NCBI RefSeq assembly: GCF_020921035.1
Contig: NC_063150.1
Location: forward strand, 28,319,826 to 28,383,825
Reading direction: 5' to 3'
Origin: Rhodamnia argentea
Lineage: Eukaryota; Streptophyta; Magnoliopsida; Myrtales; Myrtaceae
Length of the DNA stretch: 64,000 bases
The notes under the pieces: model-generated
The model's database searches: none
The model's input: the letters and a program-made list of their open reading frames with translations, nothing else
Told to the model about the DNA's origin: nothing
Translations under genes and position numbers: made by a program
In this document: one piece after another, positions 12,779 to 24,070 of the stretch
Position numbering within the stretch: position 1 is the first letter of the stretch
How the letters are laid out: every line of letters begins with the position of its first letter

Positions 12779-13206
12779 CCCTATGTAGTATTGATACAAC
12801 ACAACACGATATGTCGACATGTGATTCTAAAAAAAAAAAAGAATTCTGACATGTTGGGACACGTTATATATTAAATGTATACTTTTGTATATAAGATTAT
12901 CATGTGTATATATAATTACATATATATAAAAATATCAGCGATGAGTTTCTTCTTTTTCTTCATGTGTATTAATTTTAGGGTAACTGGGTCTATGACTCAA
13001 GTATGTGTATGTGTGCGTGTACATTTGGTAAATTTAGCTTTGATATGTTTCTTACTAATTTATTAAAAATTGATCTTGTGCGTGTCGGGATGTTGAATCC
13101 GTGTGTCTTTGGAGTGTCTAGAGTGCTGACCACGTATCGGTCGTATGTGAAAAGTGTCGGACACGATATGTAAGCCTTTGAAAAGTGTCCATGCTACATA
13201 GGCTCC
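12779..13206. mobile_element. Short repeat inserted in segment A
   Basis: Copy B runs uninterrupted across this point, which marks an insertion here. The ends are short inverted repeats, CTATGTAG and CTACATAG. The middle ('gtatataagattatcatgtg', 'atatcagcgatgagtttctt') is nearly the same as 16024-16170. The right part has repeated 'gtgtcgg' and 'cacgatatg' words. The class is unknown. Confidence 0.55.
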
Positions 13207-13396
13207 AATCCCACTTCCAACTCAAAATGCACCTTTATCCTTTCCTTTTGACTATCCATTTAAGGATTTGGGAGGACTATTTAACGCAATTTTCCTTTTT
13301 TTAACCTTAAACGTGAGAATCTTACACACCACAACAATAATTGTATGGAGCCTGACGGTACAACTTCCTTTACAAGAATATGAATTACGGCAAAAT

Positions 13397-14301
13397 GACA
13401 TTAGGAGTACCAATATTTATGTACGACGCTAACTTTAGTGTTTATATTCTTTTTCGGATTATTTAAGTGCCAATTTTTTTGGAAAACAGTTATTTCAATA
13501 CCAACTCAAGTGAGCTTCGCCGGAAATCTAACACGGCATCTACGTGGCTCACCGAAAATTCCAAGTCAGCAATAGAAAAAAAAGTCAAAAGTTAAAAAAA
13601 ATTTAAAAAAAAATTTAAAAAAGGAAGCCTCTTTGTAGGCTTGCAGCGGCGATGGCCGGCAAGGGATGAGGGGTGGCCGAGCCCCGGCGACCCTCACTAG
13701 GGTCGGCGAGGCCCGATCGTGGCTAGCCCCGCAAACCCATGGCGAGGCCGAACTCGCCCAAATCTAGGTGAGTTTGGCCTCGCTGGGGTGGAGCGTGACC
13801 GGCCTTGCCCAACAACGGCCAAACCTTAATGATCCGTCATGGGGCTGGGCGAGATCGAGCCTTGCCGTGGGTTTGCAAGGCCGACCACAGCTGGGCCACG
13901 CCGACCCCGCCGAGGCCTCGGCGAGGGTCACCGATCCCTCATCGGCCATTGCCAACAATGGTGGGGGTGGCGGCGACGAAAGCTCACAGCCTTTGCTACT
14001 GCAACTTATGCTTCCTTTTTTATTTTTTTATTTTTGGCTATTTTTCTATTTAATTTTAATTTTTTAAAAAAATTAACTATTTTCAAGTTGAACAGTCCAT
14101 GTGACGTCCACGTGCATTGATTTTTTTAAAAAAATTTACACAGCATATTAAAAAATTAATTAAAAAAATACCACACGCATTGTTTGGCCAGAATTGGCAT
14201 ATCGGTGATCGTTTTTTCTCCGATTTGCCACTTAAGTAATCCAAAAACAAATAATGGCACCAAAGTGAGCGCCCTACATAAATATTGGCAATTCATATGT
14301 C
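13397..14301. mobile_element. Mutator-like TIR element with GC-rich centre
   Basis: The arms are about 100 bp and imperfectly inverted. The left reads CCAATATTTATGTACGACGC and the right, reverse complemented, CCAATATTTATGTAGGGCGC. Each is followed by related 'ggatta(t/c)ttaagtg' words. The centre (13630-13990) is GC-rich. Copy B lacks the element. Open frames through the centre show no domain. End points are accurate to a few bases. Confidence 0.65.
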
Positions 14302-15197
14302 CTTTTATCATGTAAGACTAATACTAGGACATGTGATAGTAACTTCTTGTAGATATTGCCATATAAGAAGGATTTTCGATCAATATGGCCAACTTGTCTT
14401 GCTCTTTATGTTCAAAATCAATTTTATAGATCAATTGCTCCAACCAACCCTCCCCCTCCCCCACACTCTCTTAAATACCCCCAACCCAATAATGTGAGGA
14501 TGCGCATGACAACATTTCTAGAGCAAAATTTGTGCTTCAAAAGTAATTCTGGATCACAAGTCCATTTGTTTACGCAACTTTATTTTTCTACTTCTGGAAA
14601 ATTTTTTACTCTAGAAGTAGTTTTGGAACCACTTAAAGTAAAAAAAAAATTACTTATCTCCAAAAAAGTAGAAAAATCAACTTCTGCTAAGAAGTAGAAG
14701 AAGAAAAATCAACTTATGGCCATAATTAGCTTCTTAGCAGGACGTTTTTATTGGTTATTCAATTTGTGCCCTTTTTTGTTTTCATTTGTTGAGGTGTGAT
14801 TCATACTCTCCATCAACAGAAAAGTACTGAGTCCCGCTCCTAGATGATCGGGCGGCGGTCCAAGAGAGTCGTCTCGGTGAGGGCCTTCCGAGGCGGTGCT
14901 TCCGAGACACTAGAGGAGTTTTATAGTTCGAGCCTTTATTTTATTGGTTATTTGAGTTTGGGCCAACGAATAGCTACTATTATAAATAACATCTTTCTCT
15001 TGTAATTGAGAGTTGTAATAATAAGGTACGATGTGTCAATTATAGTGAAATTATCTACTAAATGTAGCCCCCAGTTTAAGGGTAAACAAGAATAAATATT
15101 GTGTCTCGACTTCTATTTCTTGCATTTATATATTTGGATGTGTTTGTGCGTATAATCCTAACATCATTGACCATTTTTTCTCTTTTGATCTCTCCCC

Positions 15198-15231
15198 AAA
15201 AAAATGGTAACGATACAAAGAAAATTAGTAC
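15198..15231 (+). pseudogene. U6-snRNA-like fragment in segment A
   Basis: The stretch AATGGTAACGATACAAAGAA followed by AATTAGTA resembles the conserved plant U6 region around the ACAGAGA box (known form ...TTGGAACGATACAGAGAAGATTAGCA...). It is too short and diverged to be functional, and what follows does not match U6 clearly. See the paired copy at 19066-19101. Confidence 0.5.
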
Positions 15232-15454
15232 GACACGACGACGGCGTCCAAGCATGTTGAAAGGGCTTTCACCTATTGGATTAGTTTCTCCTTTGAAAGA
15301 TAAAATGAGAATAAAGAAAAGAGTTAGGAGGCCCTGTTGCTGCAACCCACATGTCTTTATATGGTGTGATCTCTTGTGCATGAATGTTGCAATATCTTCA
15401 GTTTTAGTCCTTATTTTTTCTATCTTTTCTACTCAACTCTCCTTCCTCTCTTCC

Positions 15455-16020
15455 AGAAAAAGAAAGGAAGAAAGGAAAAATATTTAAAAAAAATTCAAAA
15501 AAATTATTAGAAGTTATTAAAGAAATGTTCATGTCAGCTGCAGCTAGAGGGGGCCGGTTCAACGGAACCGCAGGTTCCGGTTCAGGAACCGGCGGTTCCG
15601 GTTCCAAAAAAAAGTGGAACCGGAACCGGCCCTTGAAGAGCCGGTTCCGGTTCCGGGTTTGGAACCGCCGGTTCCGGGCCGGTTCCGGTTCCGGTTCGGA
15701 ACCGCCGGTTCCAAAGCCCAATTACTCTTTTTATCAAACCTACTCCTCTTTTTTTTTTTTTTTAAAAAACCGGGTTGGAACCGGCCCGAACGCGGCGGTT
15801 CCGGGCCGGTTCCAACAATTATTTAACCGGAACCGGCCCTTGAAGGCCGGTTCCGGTTCCGGGTTGGAACCGTGGGCCCGGTCAACGGGCCGGTTCCGGG
15901 CCGGTTCCGGGCCCACGGGTCCATTTGGCACCCCCTAGCTGCAGCCATGTTATGTGAGACGATCCGCATTCACGTCAATAATTTCTTTCAAAATTGATCG
16001 GATGGGCTCTATTGACAGAA
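15455..16020. repeat. Local duplicate of 16650-16815, here with a hAT insertion
   Basis: 15455-15536 plus 15946-16017 ('tatgtgagacgatccgcatt', 'gatcggatgggctctattga') match 16650-16815 almost base for base. The difference is the 393-bp hAT element plus its 8-bp duplication. Confidence 0.8.
15545..15937 (+). mobile_element. Non-autonomous hAT element, GGTTCC-rich
   Basis: The ends are TAGAGGGGGCC and, reverse complemented from the right, TAGGGGGTGCC. The 8-bp target duplication GCTGCAGC is perfect at 15537-15544 and 15938-15945. The interior is almost entirely alternating GGTTCC/GGAACC words plus one T tract. The 8-bp duplication and the TAG...CTA ends are hAT hallmarks. No transposase is present. 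A near-identical copy lies inverted at 40944-41342, and an empty paralogous site lies at about 16730. Confidence 0.85.
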
Positions 16021-16310
16021 ATGTGTATTAAATGTGTACTTTTGTATATAAGATTATCATGTGTATATATAATTACGTATATATAAAAATATCAGCGGTG
16101 AGTTTCTTCTTTTTCTTCATGTGTATTAATTTTAGGGTGATCGGGTCCATGACTCAAGTATATATATATTATATTTTTTTTTTTTTTGATAAATTTAGCA
16201 TTGATATGTTTCTTACTAATTTATTATAAATATTTAAAATTGATCTCGTGTGTGTCGGGATACTAAATCCGTGTGTTGCTGGAGTGTCTAGAGTGCCGAC
16301 CATGTCCTCG
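16021..16310. repeat. Second copy of the 12779-13206 repeat
   Basis: 16024-16170 matches 12866-13010 closely. 16240-16305 ('gtgtgtcgggatactaaatc', 'ggagtgtctagagtgccgac') matches 13078-13135. The copy ends in GC-rich DNA (16305-16620) typical of the GC-centred TIR elements. 16805-16920 is an orphan right arm of that family. Confidence 0.6.
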
Positions 16311-16965
16311 CCTAGTCAAGGTCTCGCCATCGCACCTCGAACCGTCAACAAACATTAGCCTCTCGCCCACTTGAGTCGTCAATGTGTAGGCGTTGCGGAG
16401 GCAATGGAAGTCACGCGAGCATTAGCGACAGCAATGGAAGTCACATGGATCGACGTCCCCGGATCGGGTGACGCCGACCCTTGCCTAGGCTAGGGAGGCC
16501 TCGTAGAGCGTCATATTCGCTCGAGTGAGGTCAGCCAAGGCCACCCTAGCCCGGGGAAGGGTCGACCTTGCTAGTTATGGCGATGCCACCCCTATCGGCA
16601 TGCAGCCTACGATTGGCCATCACAAATAGAAGAGCGAAAGAAAAAAGAAAGAAAAAGAAAGGAAGAAAGGAAAAATATTTTAAAAAATTCAAAAAAAAAT
16701 TATTAGAAGTTATTAAAGAAATGTTCATGTCGGCAGCAGCTATGTTATGTGAGACGATCCGTATTCACGTCAATAATTCCCTTCAAAATTGATCGGATGG
16801 GCTCTATTGATGTAAATGTAAAATAATTTAGGATTAAATTGACATCAATAAAATATTTAGGATTGAATTAACACTCATACAATAAGTTTAGTACTTTTTT
16901 CTTTTTGACACTTTTCCCTAATCATCCCTTGCTTATTGGGCGGGCGGAGCCAATGGTCAATTTAG

Positions 16966-19300
16966 AAGATTAAGGAATGGGGCCCACCGTTGTGAAACGA
17001 AGAATTATATAATTTTTGCAAGTAGAAAAGACTTCAAATTCAATAATAAAACAAAAAGAAAAAGAAAACCGTCATTTTCTTCTATCCTGCGGGACCCACA
17101 ACCATCACCTTTATGGAAGAAAGACGGGGCAAATCCATTGATTTAGTCTTCATTCCAGACAGACAAAGGTTGTCTTGCCGCACCGAAAGGGCGAGAAGAA
17201 AAATTCAAAGCAAATCTAGGAGAAACAAAGAATTAGCGGGCACGGTTGATTTTGATGGCTAGATTTGATTTTTGACTTCATACATCCTGAACCGAAACAT
17301 TCTCGGCATTTGAACAGCCGAATGAATTCTTTCTACTCAAACACTTTAAAAAACGAGTTCAAGGCTCCGAGTTTCTTCGAATTTGAAGACCACGGTACCT
17401 TTCATCCGGTTTCAACTAGCCATCGACTAGTGCCAAGCAGTACGGCGAGTCACACGGGCCTATAACGTTTGAATCCACGGTGACGAGCTGCGATTGCAGT
17501 TTGTCCCTATCTGCTCGCCATGATTGTAGATCCGCCGACGACTGCAAACAACGAAAGTGAACGATGAAAATCCTTCAGTCCTTCAAGGAGAGCTAGGACA
17601 TCTAACTGTATAATTGTGACGCCTTTGGAAATTTCGACGTCCGTAAGATAACTAGACTCAATTTAAATCGAACCGTGAATTCCACTTTATTGTATAAAAT
17701 TGGATTTTGAGGGTTTAAGTGTCAATAATTAAATTATTTTCGAGACGTTGGTCAGAATAAATCATGCTTCGTTAATTCAGTCGTTGCGCAATAAGATCGA
17801 GACCCTCGTTTGACTCCGGTGGCCATGAATGACCAGATTTGAAGAACCGGAGGATCGAAAAGGCGCCTGGATGCGGCGCCGGTGGCAGAGAAAAGTGGGC
17901 GGAGGGAAAAGATGCGAGAAATCATATTTTTTTTATAAAAAAAATTCTTTCAACTCATCTAACACGTGTCAATCTATTAATAGCAGGTCAACTCAGTGAT
18001 TGACGTGACCCTTTGTAATCGAAAAATATGTCGTGCGATAGCAAAAGCTTTGAACGAATTAAATGTCTTTCGGCTACCGACAGGAGAGATGTATCCCTCA
18101 AAATGTCGTCATTTGGCTCGCTTGCCCCCACACACCTTGCCTTCTTCCCTCCTGTTCTTTCACAGGCTGCCTAAACTTTGCATTGTCGCCATCTTCCGGC
18201 GCTTTTCACTAAGTTCCGCCGCCCCAACCCCACTTCCAATTCAAAATGCAAACTTTATCCTTTCCTTTTCACAATTCATTGAAGGATTTGGGAGGAGTAA
18301 AATTAACGCAAGCATCCTCTTTTTTTAACCTTGAACGTAAGAGTCTTACACTCCCCCCACAACAATAATCGAATGGAGCCCAATGGTATAACTTCCTTTA
18401 CCACAATACAATTATGTCAAGACCAATAATACCACGACAATATAATTATGTAACTTCTTATATGTATTGCCATATGATAAGGATTTTCGATGACTATGGC
18501 CTACTTTTCTGCCTCTTTATGTCGAACATCAATTTTATAGATCAATCATCGTTGCTCTCTCTCTCTCTCCCTCTTAAATACCCCCAACCCGATTATGTTA
18601 GCTTCCCCGCAGGGACATTGGTACCGATTGTTTGACTTGTGCCGATGTTTTGCTGTTATCCGTCGGGTGTGATTCATACTTCACATCAATAGGAAAATAT
18701 GGGGACCTCACTCCCCAATGAGCGAGCGGCGGTTCAGAAGGGGCAACCATCTTGACAAAGGCCTTCGGGGCAACGCCCTCGGGACACCAAATGCCTTTTA
18801 CAATTTGAGCCCATAATTTTATTGGTAGTTTGGGTTCGCGCCCACGAATAACAACCGTTATGTATAATATTTTTTTTTCTTATAATTGAAAAATTATAAC
18901 AAAGAGGTAGGAGGTGCTAATTTTCTGTGGGATGTAACCCTAGTTTAAGGGCACATCAAGATAAACCTTGTGTCTCGACTTCTCTTTCTCACATTTACTC
19001 TCTATTTCGTCGTGTTTGTGCTCCTTGTCCTAACGCCATCGACCCTTTTTTCTCTTACGGTCTCTTCCGATAAAATTGAAACAATATAGAGAAAATTAGT
19101 ACGACACGAGGACGGCGTCGAAGCAGCTTGGAGGGGCTTTCATCCATTGGATTCGTTTCCCCTTTGAAAGATAAAACGAGAATAAAGGAAAAGAGTTAGA
19201 AGGCCCTGTTGCTGCAGCCCATATAGCTTAAAACTACTACACCCAAGCCCATGTAAGGCTCATGTGGTGTGATCTCTTGTGGATGAATGTTGCAATATCT
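16966..19300. repeat. Segmental duplication, copy B
   Basis: Paralogue of copy A, lacking A's two transposons. Homology starts at 'agaagattaagga', the point where the PR-10 pseudogene is cut off in copy A. About 17462-18050 has no match in A. It contains 'tgtgacgcctttggaaattt' near 17620, reminiscent of a Gypsy LTR start (weak). No intact gene. Confidence 0.7.
19066..19101 (+). pseudogene. U6-snRNA-like fragment in segment B
   Basis: TCCGATAAAATTGAAACAAT followed by ATAGAGAAAATTAGTA matches the U6 region TCCGATAAAATTGGAACGAT...AGCA over about 35 bases. The five differences are all G-to-A or C-to-T transitions. Copy A keeps the U6 base at some sites that B has lost, so the common ancestor was closer to U6. 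No U6 promoter spacing or full-length RNA is visible. Confidence 0.6.
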
Positions 19301-20322
19301 TTCTGTTTTTTCTTCTTCTTTTTTATAATCTGTCTCCCAGACTTTTGCCCCGCCTCAGAACGTGGGAAATGAACGCCACACCTAAAACTAAATGTCCTCG
19401 CCCGACTCAATTCCCTTGTCGCTGGACCACACTTAGGCTGAATTTACTGAGGGCAATTTGATCCCTGCTTATCAATCCTAAGCAAGCAAAAAAGCTGCTT
19501 ACAAGCTCGGTCCGGCGGTCGCACGCCTTTCCAACGAAAGAAAAGAGGCGGTCACGCAATTTCCCTTCACGAAGACAATTGGGTCCTTTCCTGGAAAGAT
19601 CAAACATGACTATCTCCAAAAACATCGGCATAGGAGCAGAAGTCCAGTCTACTAACTTTGGCTGGCCCCTCAATCTTCAAGGAATTCAGATGAATGCCAC
19701 ATAATTTCAAACTTTTACGCGCGCACTTTTTATATCGGTAAAATAATTATAGGAGATAGAATGTTTTTGCTGGGGTAGAAACTAGAAGCACTTCTGCCCA
19801 ACACAAGTGTTCACCGAGTCCTCAAGTAGCCCGGTAACGAGTAATAACTAAGAACTTCAAGCTGGGTGGCTGGCCCTCATGAAAACTGGAAATGATTGGA
19901 CCTTTTTTCTTCTTCCATTTCAAAAGCATTCTCAAAAACTTTGGAGATAATATGTCTGCACTGCCTTTTTAACTTTTTTGCCTTTTTTCAGATTTTTTTT
20001 TGTCAGACTTTTTTCAGAATATTATGTCCTCGGACAGCCAAAATTGACCTGATGAAATCAATTGGCACAATTGCAAAAGGTTTAGGATTGAATCGGAAAA
20101 AAAAAATCGTTTAAAACTGAATTGGCATAATTACAATGGATTTAAAACTTATTTGGTAAATTTTCCCCATAGGTTTACATATAATTTCGCTATATCCAAT
20201 GGGAAAGTGATATTTTTCTACTTGGGGAATCGGAACTTGATATTCATATTATTTTTTTATTTACTAATATAAAAAAAAAATCGAATCTTATCAACCCGAC
20301 CGAATGGAGCCCAAAATATTAA
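19301..20322. other. No gene recognised
   Basis: Short open frames only. 20040-20170 ('aattggcacaattgcaaaag', 'actgaattggcataattaca') is an orphan arm of the TIR family seen at 3160-4190. Confidence 0.5.
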
Positions 20323-21272
20323 TGCTCCGTTTGTTTTGCGGAAAATATAACATTTTTGGAAAATGTTTTCCGGGAAGTCATTTTCCAGGAAAATGACTTC
20401 CTTTTCCGGTGTTTGGCTAAAACTTGAAAAAGTTCCAGAAAATATTTTCCTCCGTTTGGTAAGGAAAATTCGTCTTTTTTTTTCCCTTCAAAATAGACAT
20501 ACATTATTTTTTCGCCACTTGATAAAGAAAATTCATTTTTTTCTTCAAAATAAACAGCCCAATCAACAACGTCTGAAAAATCTAGAATTTTTTAATAAAA
20601 AAATCTTGATAAAATTACAACGTAAAATTCATCATCAAATCCACTCCCCTTGACGAAGATTCGGAAACGCGAAATGACCAAGAAGCAAAAATTCTTTTCC
20701 AAAAGATTCCCAAAAAATAACTCCAAAATCCAAGCTAAATCTGGCGTTTGATACCATAAATCCTCGGACAAAAAAAAATACCATAAATCCACAAGAGTTC
20801 ATCACATTAGCTACAGAGCAATGGAAAAATGGCCAAGGACAGAAGAAGATGCCACCATGGACAACACTCGCTTCAGAATTTCAGAAGAAAACAATGGATT
20901 AACCAACCAAACAAAAAGAAAGGTCATGAAATCATGAGACCACCATTGAAAGAACAGAGCACGAGAAGTGCAGAGGTTTGCCGAATGAAGAATACTACAT
21001 AAGTTTTCTATTCCTCTTATATCGGATGTGATAAACAACAACAGAGCATGCAATCCCGCAAGCAACACTAGCTATGGCTTTCCTCTTCCAACTAGCACAA
21101 ATCCACTGCAACTCTTCCAACTATTCATCGGCAAACATCATTTAATTCTCGAAGGACAAGGCCTTCCATACCAACAACATGTACTAGTTTAATCCTCAAA
21201 GTACTGATAACAACAAAATAAAAAGAAAGAACAAGTGTGTCTTTTGGCAACAAAACTAAATAAAACATATCG

Positions 21273-22577
21273 CTACTTGTGTCCTCCATTGCTTACAAAT
21301 TTGTCAATCCACGCTTTCTGAAGATTCGCATTTTTCACCATGAATGCATTTGCAATTTTTTCATTATCTACTAGATAGTCAAATACCGATCCAAGGGTAA
21401 GTTCATCATGTCCATCCACTTTCATCACCTCATTGTAGAGTTTAGAGTATTCAGCTTTCATCACCTCATTGGAGATTTTATGGTATTGGGCAGCGGTTTG
21501 ATTTAATGACTTCATTGCCGATGCCATCTCTCCAATTTGTGTTGAGAGTGTAGCATACTTATCATCCATGTCGGAACATCTTCGTCTTTTGTGAGATCTC
21601 TTTTCCGAAGGCACGGTAGATGAAGATGTTTTTGACCCCTTCATCAACTCATCGAAATCATCGCCTAAATCAACAGGAGAGGAGTCAACTTTTGTTACAT
21701 CAATATCTTTGAACTGCTTAGCAAAGCTTCCGGTGGCCATATCTCTCCCAACCACTAGTGCCATCTCCTCATACATATCAATCATCTTGTTTAGATATTT
21801 TTCATGAGTAGGATGAACCTGTCAATAAAGATAATCCATAGAAAGTCAAACAAAATGAAATATTTTCTAAACAGCAAATACAAAAACAAGTTCATACACA
21901 TCGCAGGAATATAAAGAGGAAAAGCTTGGAAGGTGCTTTGTTATATTCAAGAGCAACCACCATTCAAGAGACTCTGAAAACAAGCCTCTCTCTCAACTCA
22001 CATCAGCCAAAGGACATTCACGTGTCTCTGTACTCAATTTCCATTTGGTCCGCACAAACATTTTTCTTGTAGAACTATCATTCATTGATCCTCTCTCTCT
22101 ATCTAAACACCCATCCACCTAGTAAAACATTTATCAAAATCTCCATAATCACACAAAAGATAAACAAATGCAAATGCAAAGTTGCTTCCTAATTCAATCG
22201 CAAGAACAGTTTTTTCCATGAAAAGTGATGAAAAAAATTACCGTCACATATTGATCAAATTCATTTTTCCCAGCTATGACCATCTTCAACTTGTCATCCC
22301 AATTGAATCCACTCTTGCCACGTACACTTTGAATCGTCTTCCAATTGCTTTTGACAGTCTTCAAATGGTTCTCGACGTGGTCGGGTTCACAACCACCCCC
22401 GAATCTCTCATTTATTGTATCAACAACTCGAGCAATTGAAGATGGTTTGAAAATGCTCGAAGGCTTGTTTCCTTTACTAGCTTCATCGGCAAGAATTTCA
22501 AGTAGAACACGTTCCATAGGCTTAGACCACCTAAATTGCTTGACCTTCTCATCATTAGCCTTACCTTTACCCTTCAT
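21273..22577 (-). CDS. PIF/Harbinger Myb/SANT-like accessory protein, two exons
   Basis: The second protein of the transposon. In this superfamily a Myb-like partner is thought to bind DNA and help the transposase enter the nucleus. Exon 1 is 22242-22577 (336 bp) and exon 2 is 21273-21818 (546 bp). The GT (22241) and AG (21819) sites fit and keep frame, giving an uninterrupted 293 residues. Residues about 14-90 are a trihelix/Myb-SANT-like domain (FRWSKPMERVLLEILADEAS, later NWKTI and FNWDDKLKMV). The stretch VHPTHEKYLNKMIDMYEEM follows. A basic patch (KRSHKRRRCS) may be a nuclear signal. The C-terminal half is helical. It lies 145 bp downstream of the transposase on the same strand. Similar domains occur in host proteins, but its place inside the element is decisive. 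Confidence 0.85.
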
Positions 22578-22721
22578 GATAACTACGTAACAACTTTAAA
22601 CAGCAGAATAAGAAAAAATCTGATGAAAAATAAAAAGTAGCAAATAGTTAAAGATAATCAACATTAAAGAAATGGAAACCACATGTTCTAAAGGAAGCAT
22701 TCAAAAGAAGCAAAAGGAAAA

Positions 22722-24070
22722 CTATTGGCTTCTTCTCATATTTTGATAATTAATCCACATTGCATGCGCAATCCTATCCCTTTTTGCTGTCCATATCCTA
22801 TTTTCCTCTTTTTCCTCTCTTTGAGAAAGTTGGACTCTTGCATTTTCTCTTTGAGATTCCACTTGCCTATTCATCTCTTCCATGATAGAGTCGTTGGGAT
22901 CAAATCCCATAATAAAATTGTGCATGATACAACATGATAAGACAACATCGACCTGTGTTCCAAATGACCAAAAAGGTTCGGAATCCAAAACTCGAAAACG
23001 CTTCTTTAAGACTCCAAACGCTCTTTCGACAGTAGTTCTTAGAGATGAATGGCGCAGATTGAATAGTTCCTTCTCATTTTCAGGTGCGCGATCACCGAAC
23101 TCCTTCAAATGGTATCTAACACCGCGATAGGGAGAGATAATGCCATTTTGGATTCCATAACCAGCATCAGCAAGATAATATTTTCCTACAAGTCATAAAT
23201 AAGCTGATCACTAAGATACTAAGCTCAATTCAAAGATGACGTATAAGTTACATTTTCTTACCTCTAGGAATGTTCAATCCATCTGGTTTAGAAAGTGCAT
23301 CAGCTAAAACACGTGAATCATGTGCAAGTGCCCTCCCAACCAGCTAATACATAAGAAAATCTCAAATCAAATGTAACAGCAGCTAATACATTTTGCGTTG
23401 TTCCATCCTTCCGACCACGAAATCTTCCTTGAATTTCAAGAGGAACCGATGCACGTACATGAGTTCCATCTATTGCTCCGATACAATCCTAACATAATCA
23501 GTATAGTTATTAATCAAATATTAATGAAACTTCTCAAGCAATGTATAAAGATTTATTTTCCAAATTTCATACCTTAAAATATGGATAAAATCTTCGACTA
23601 TTACTTATCTCGGGAGGAGTGGAATTGCTCGGTTCTTTCATCACATGTTTGTATAATTTCAAAATCGCTTGCAAGACAATTTTGAAGTACCTATGCACAG
23701 TTTCTGTTGACCTATGGAATCTTCCCCCAATGACTCTAAACCTCACATTATGTCCAATGATGTGGCAAAATACCAAAACTTGCTCCCTAATAGAAACATT
23801 TGCTGTAGAACGCAGCAAATTACTTGCATTGAGTGCCTTGCAAAGCTCTAAAAAAGCATTCGGCGCCATTCGTATTTGATTTATGCAATGGGTATCGCCA
23901 CCGTATAACACACGATTCATATACAACTCTCTCTCGTAATCTCGATTCACTTGAGGCTCTCTTGGTATGTGGTTATCGGAATGATTATCATCATCCGTAA
24001 CTAGTGTAATAACCGCCATAACTGCTGCAGCCGCACCCGCTACCACCGCTTGGATTTTGATCATATCCAT
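22722..24070 (-). pseudogene. PIF/Harbinger DDE transposase, three exons, one frameshift
   Basis: Endonuclease of the transposon (DDE_Tnp_4-type). Exon 1 is 23573-24070, exon 2 is 23262-23488 and exon 3 is 22722-23185, all with GT-AG boundaries. The three acidic residues are visible: D in GAIDGTHVRAS (exon 2), D in YYLADAGYG, and E in VERAFGVLKKRF (exon 3). The C-terminal CCIMHNFI motif is also typical. The reading would be about 395 residues, a usual family length. Exon 2 is 227 bp where splice phases need 226: after VLAGWEG (about 23328) an extra base shifts the frame and gives a stop. Either the copy is inactive or the base is a sequencing error. Confidence 0.85.

Larger units (their letters stand above)
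11680..15400. repeat. Segmental duplication, copy A
   Basis: Four blocks align in order and orientation with copy B: 11682-12190 with 16966-17462; 12600-12780 plus 13206-13380 with 18063-18400; 14305-14500 with 18420-18600; 14765-15400 with 18668-19295. The gaps are explained by insertions in A at 12779-13205 and 13397-14301. About 12200-12590 has no counterpart. The blocks show LTR-like features ('cttaaatacccc', a leader ending 'gtgtctcgacttct') and no intact gene. About 14500-14720 is locally self-complementary. Confidence 0.7.

Noticed and set aside
13764..14120. Overlapping GC-rich frames on both strands at 13.8 kb
   Set aside because: They lie in the centre of a TIR element absent from the paralogous segment. 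No known domain.
15525..15938. Long open frames on both strands across the GGTTCC repeat
   Set aside because: They follow the 6-base repeat unit, which lacks stops in several frames. The interval is a delimited hAT element.
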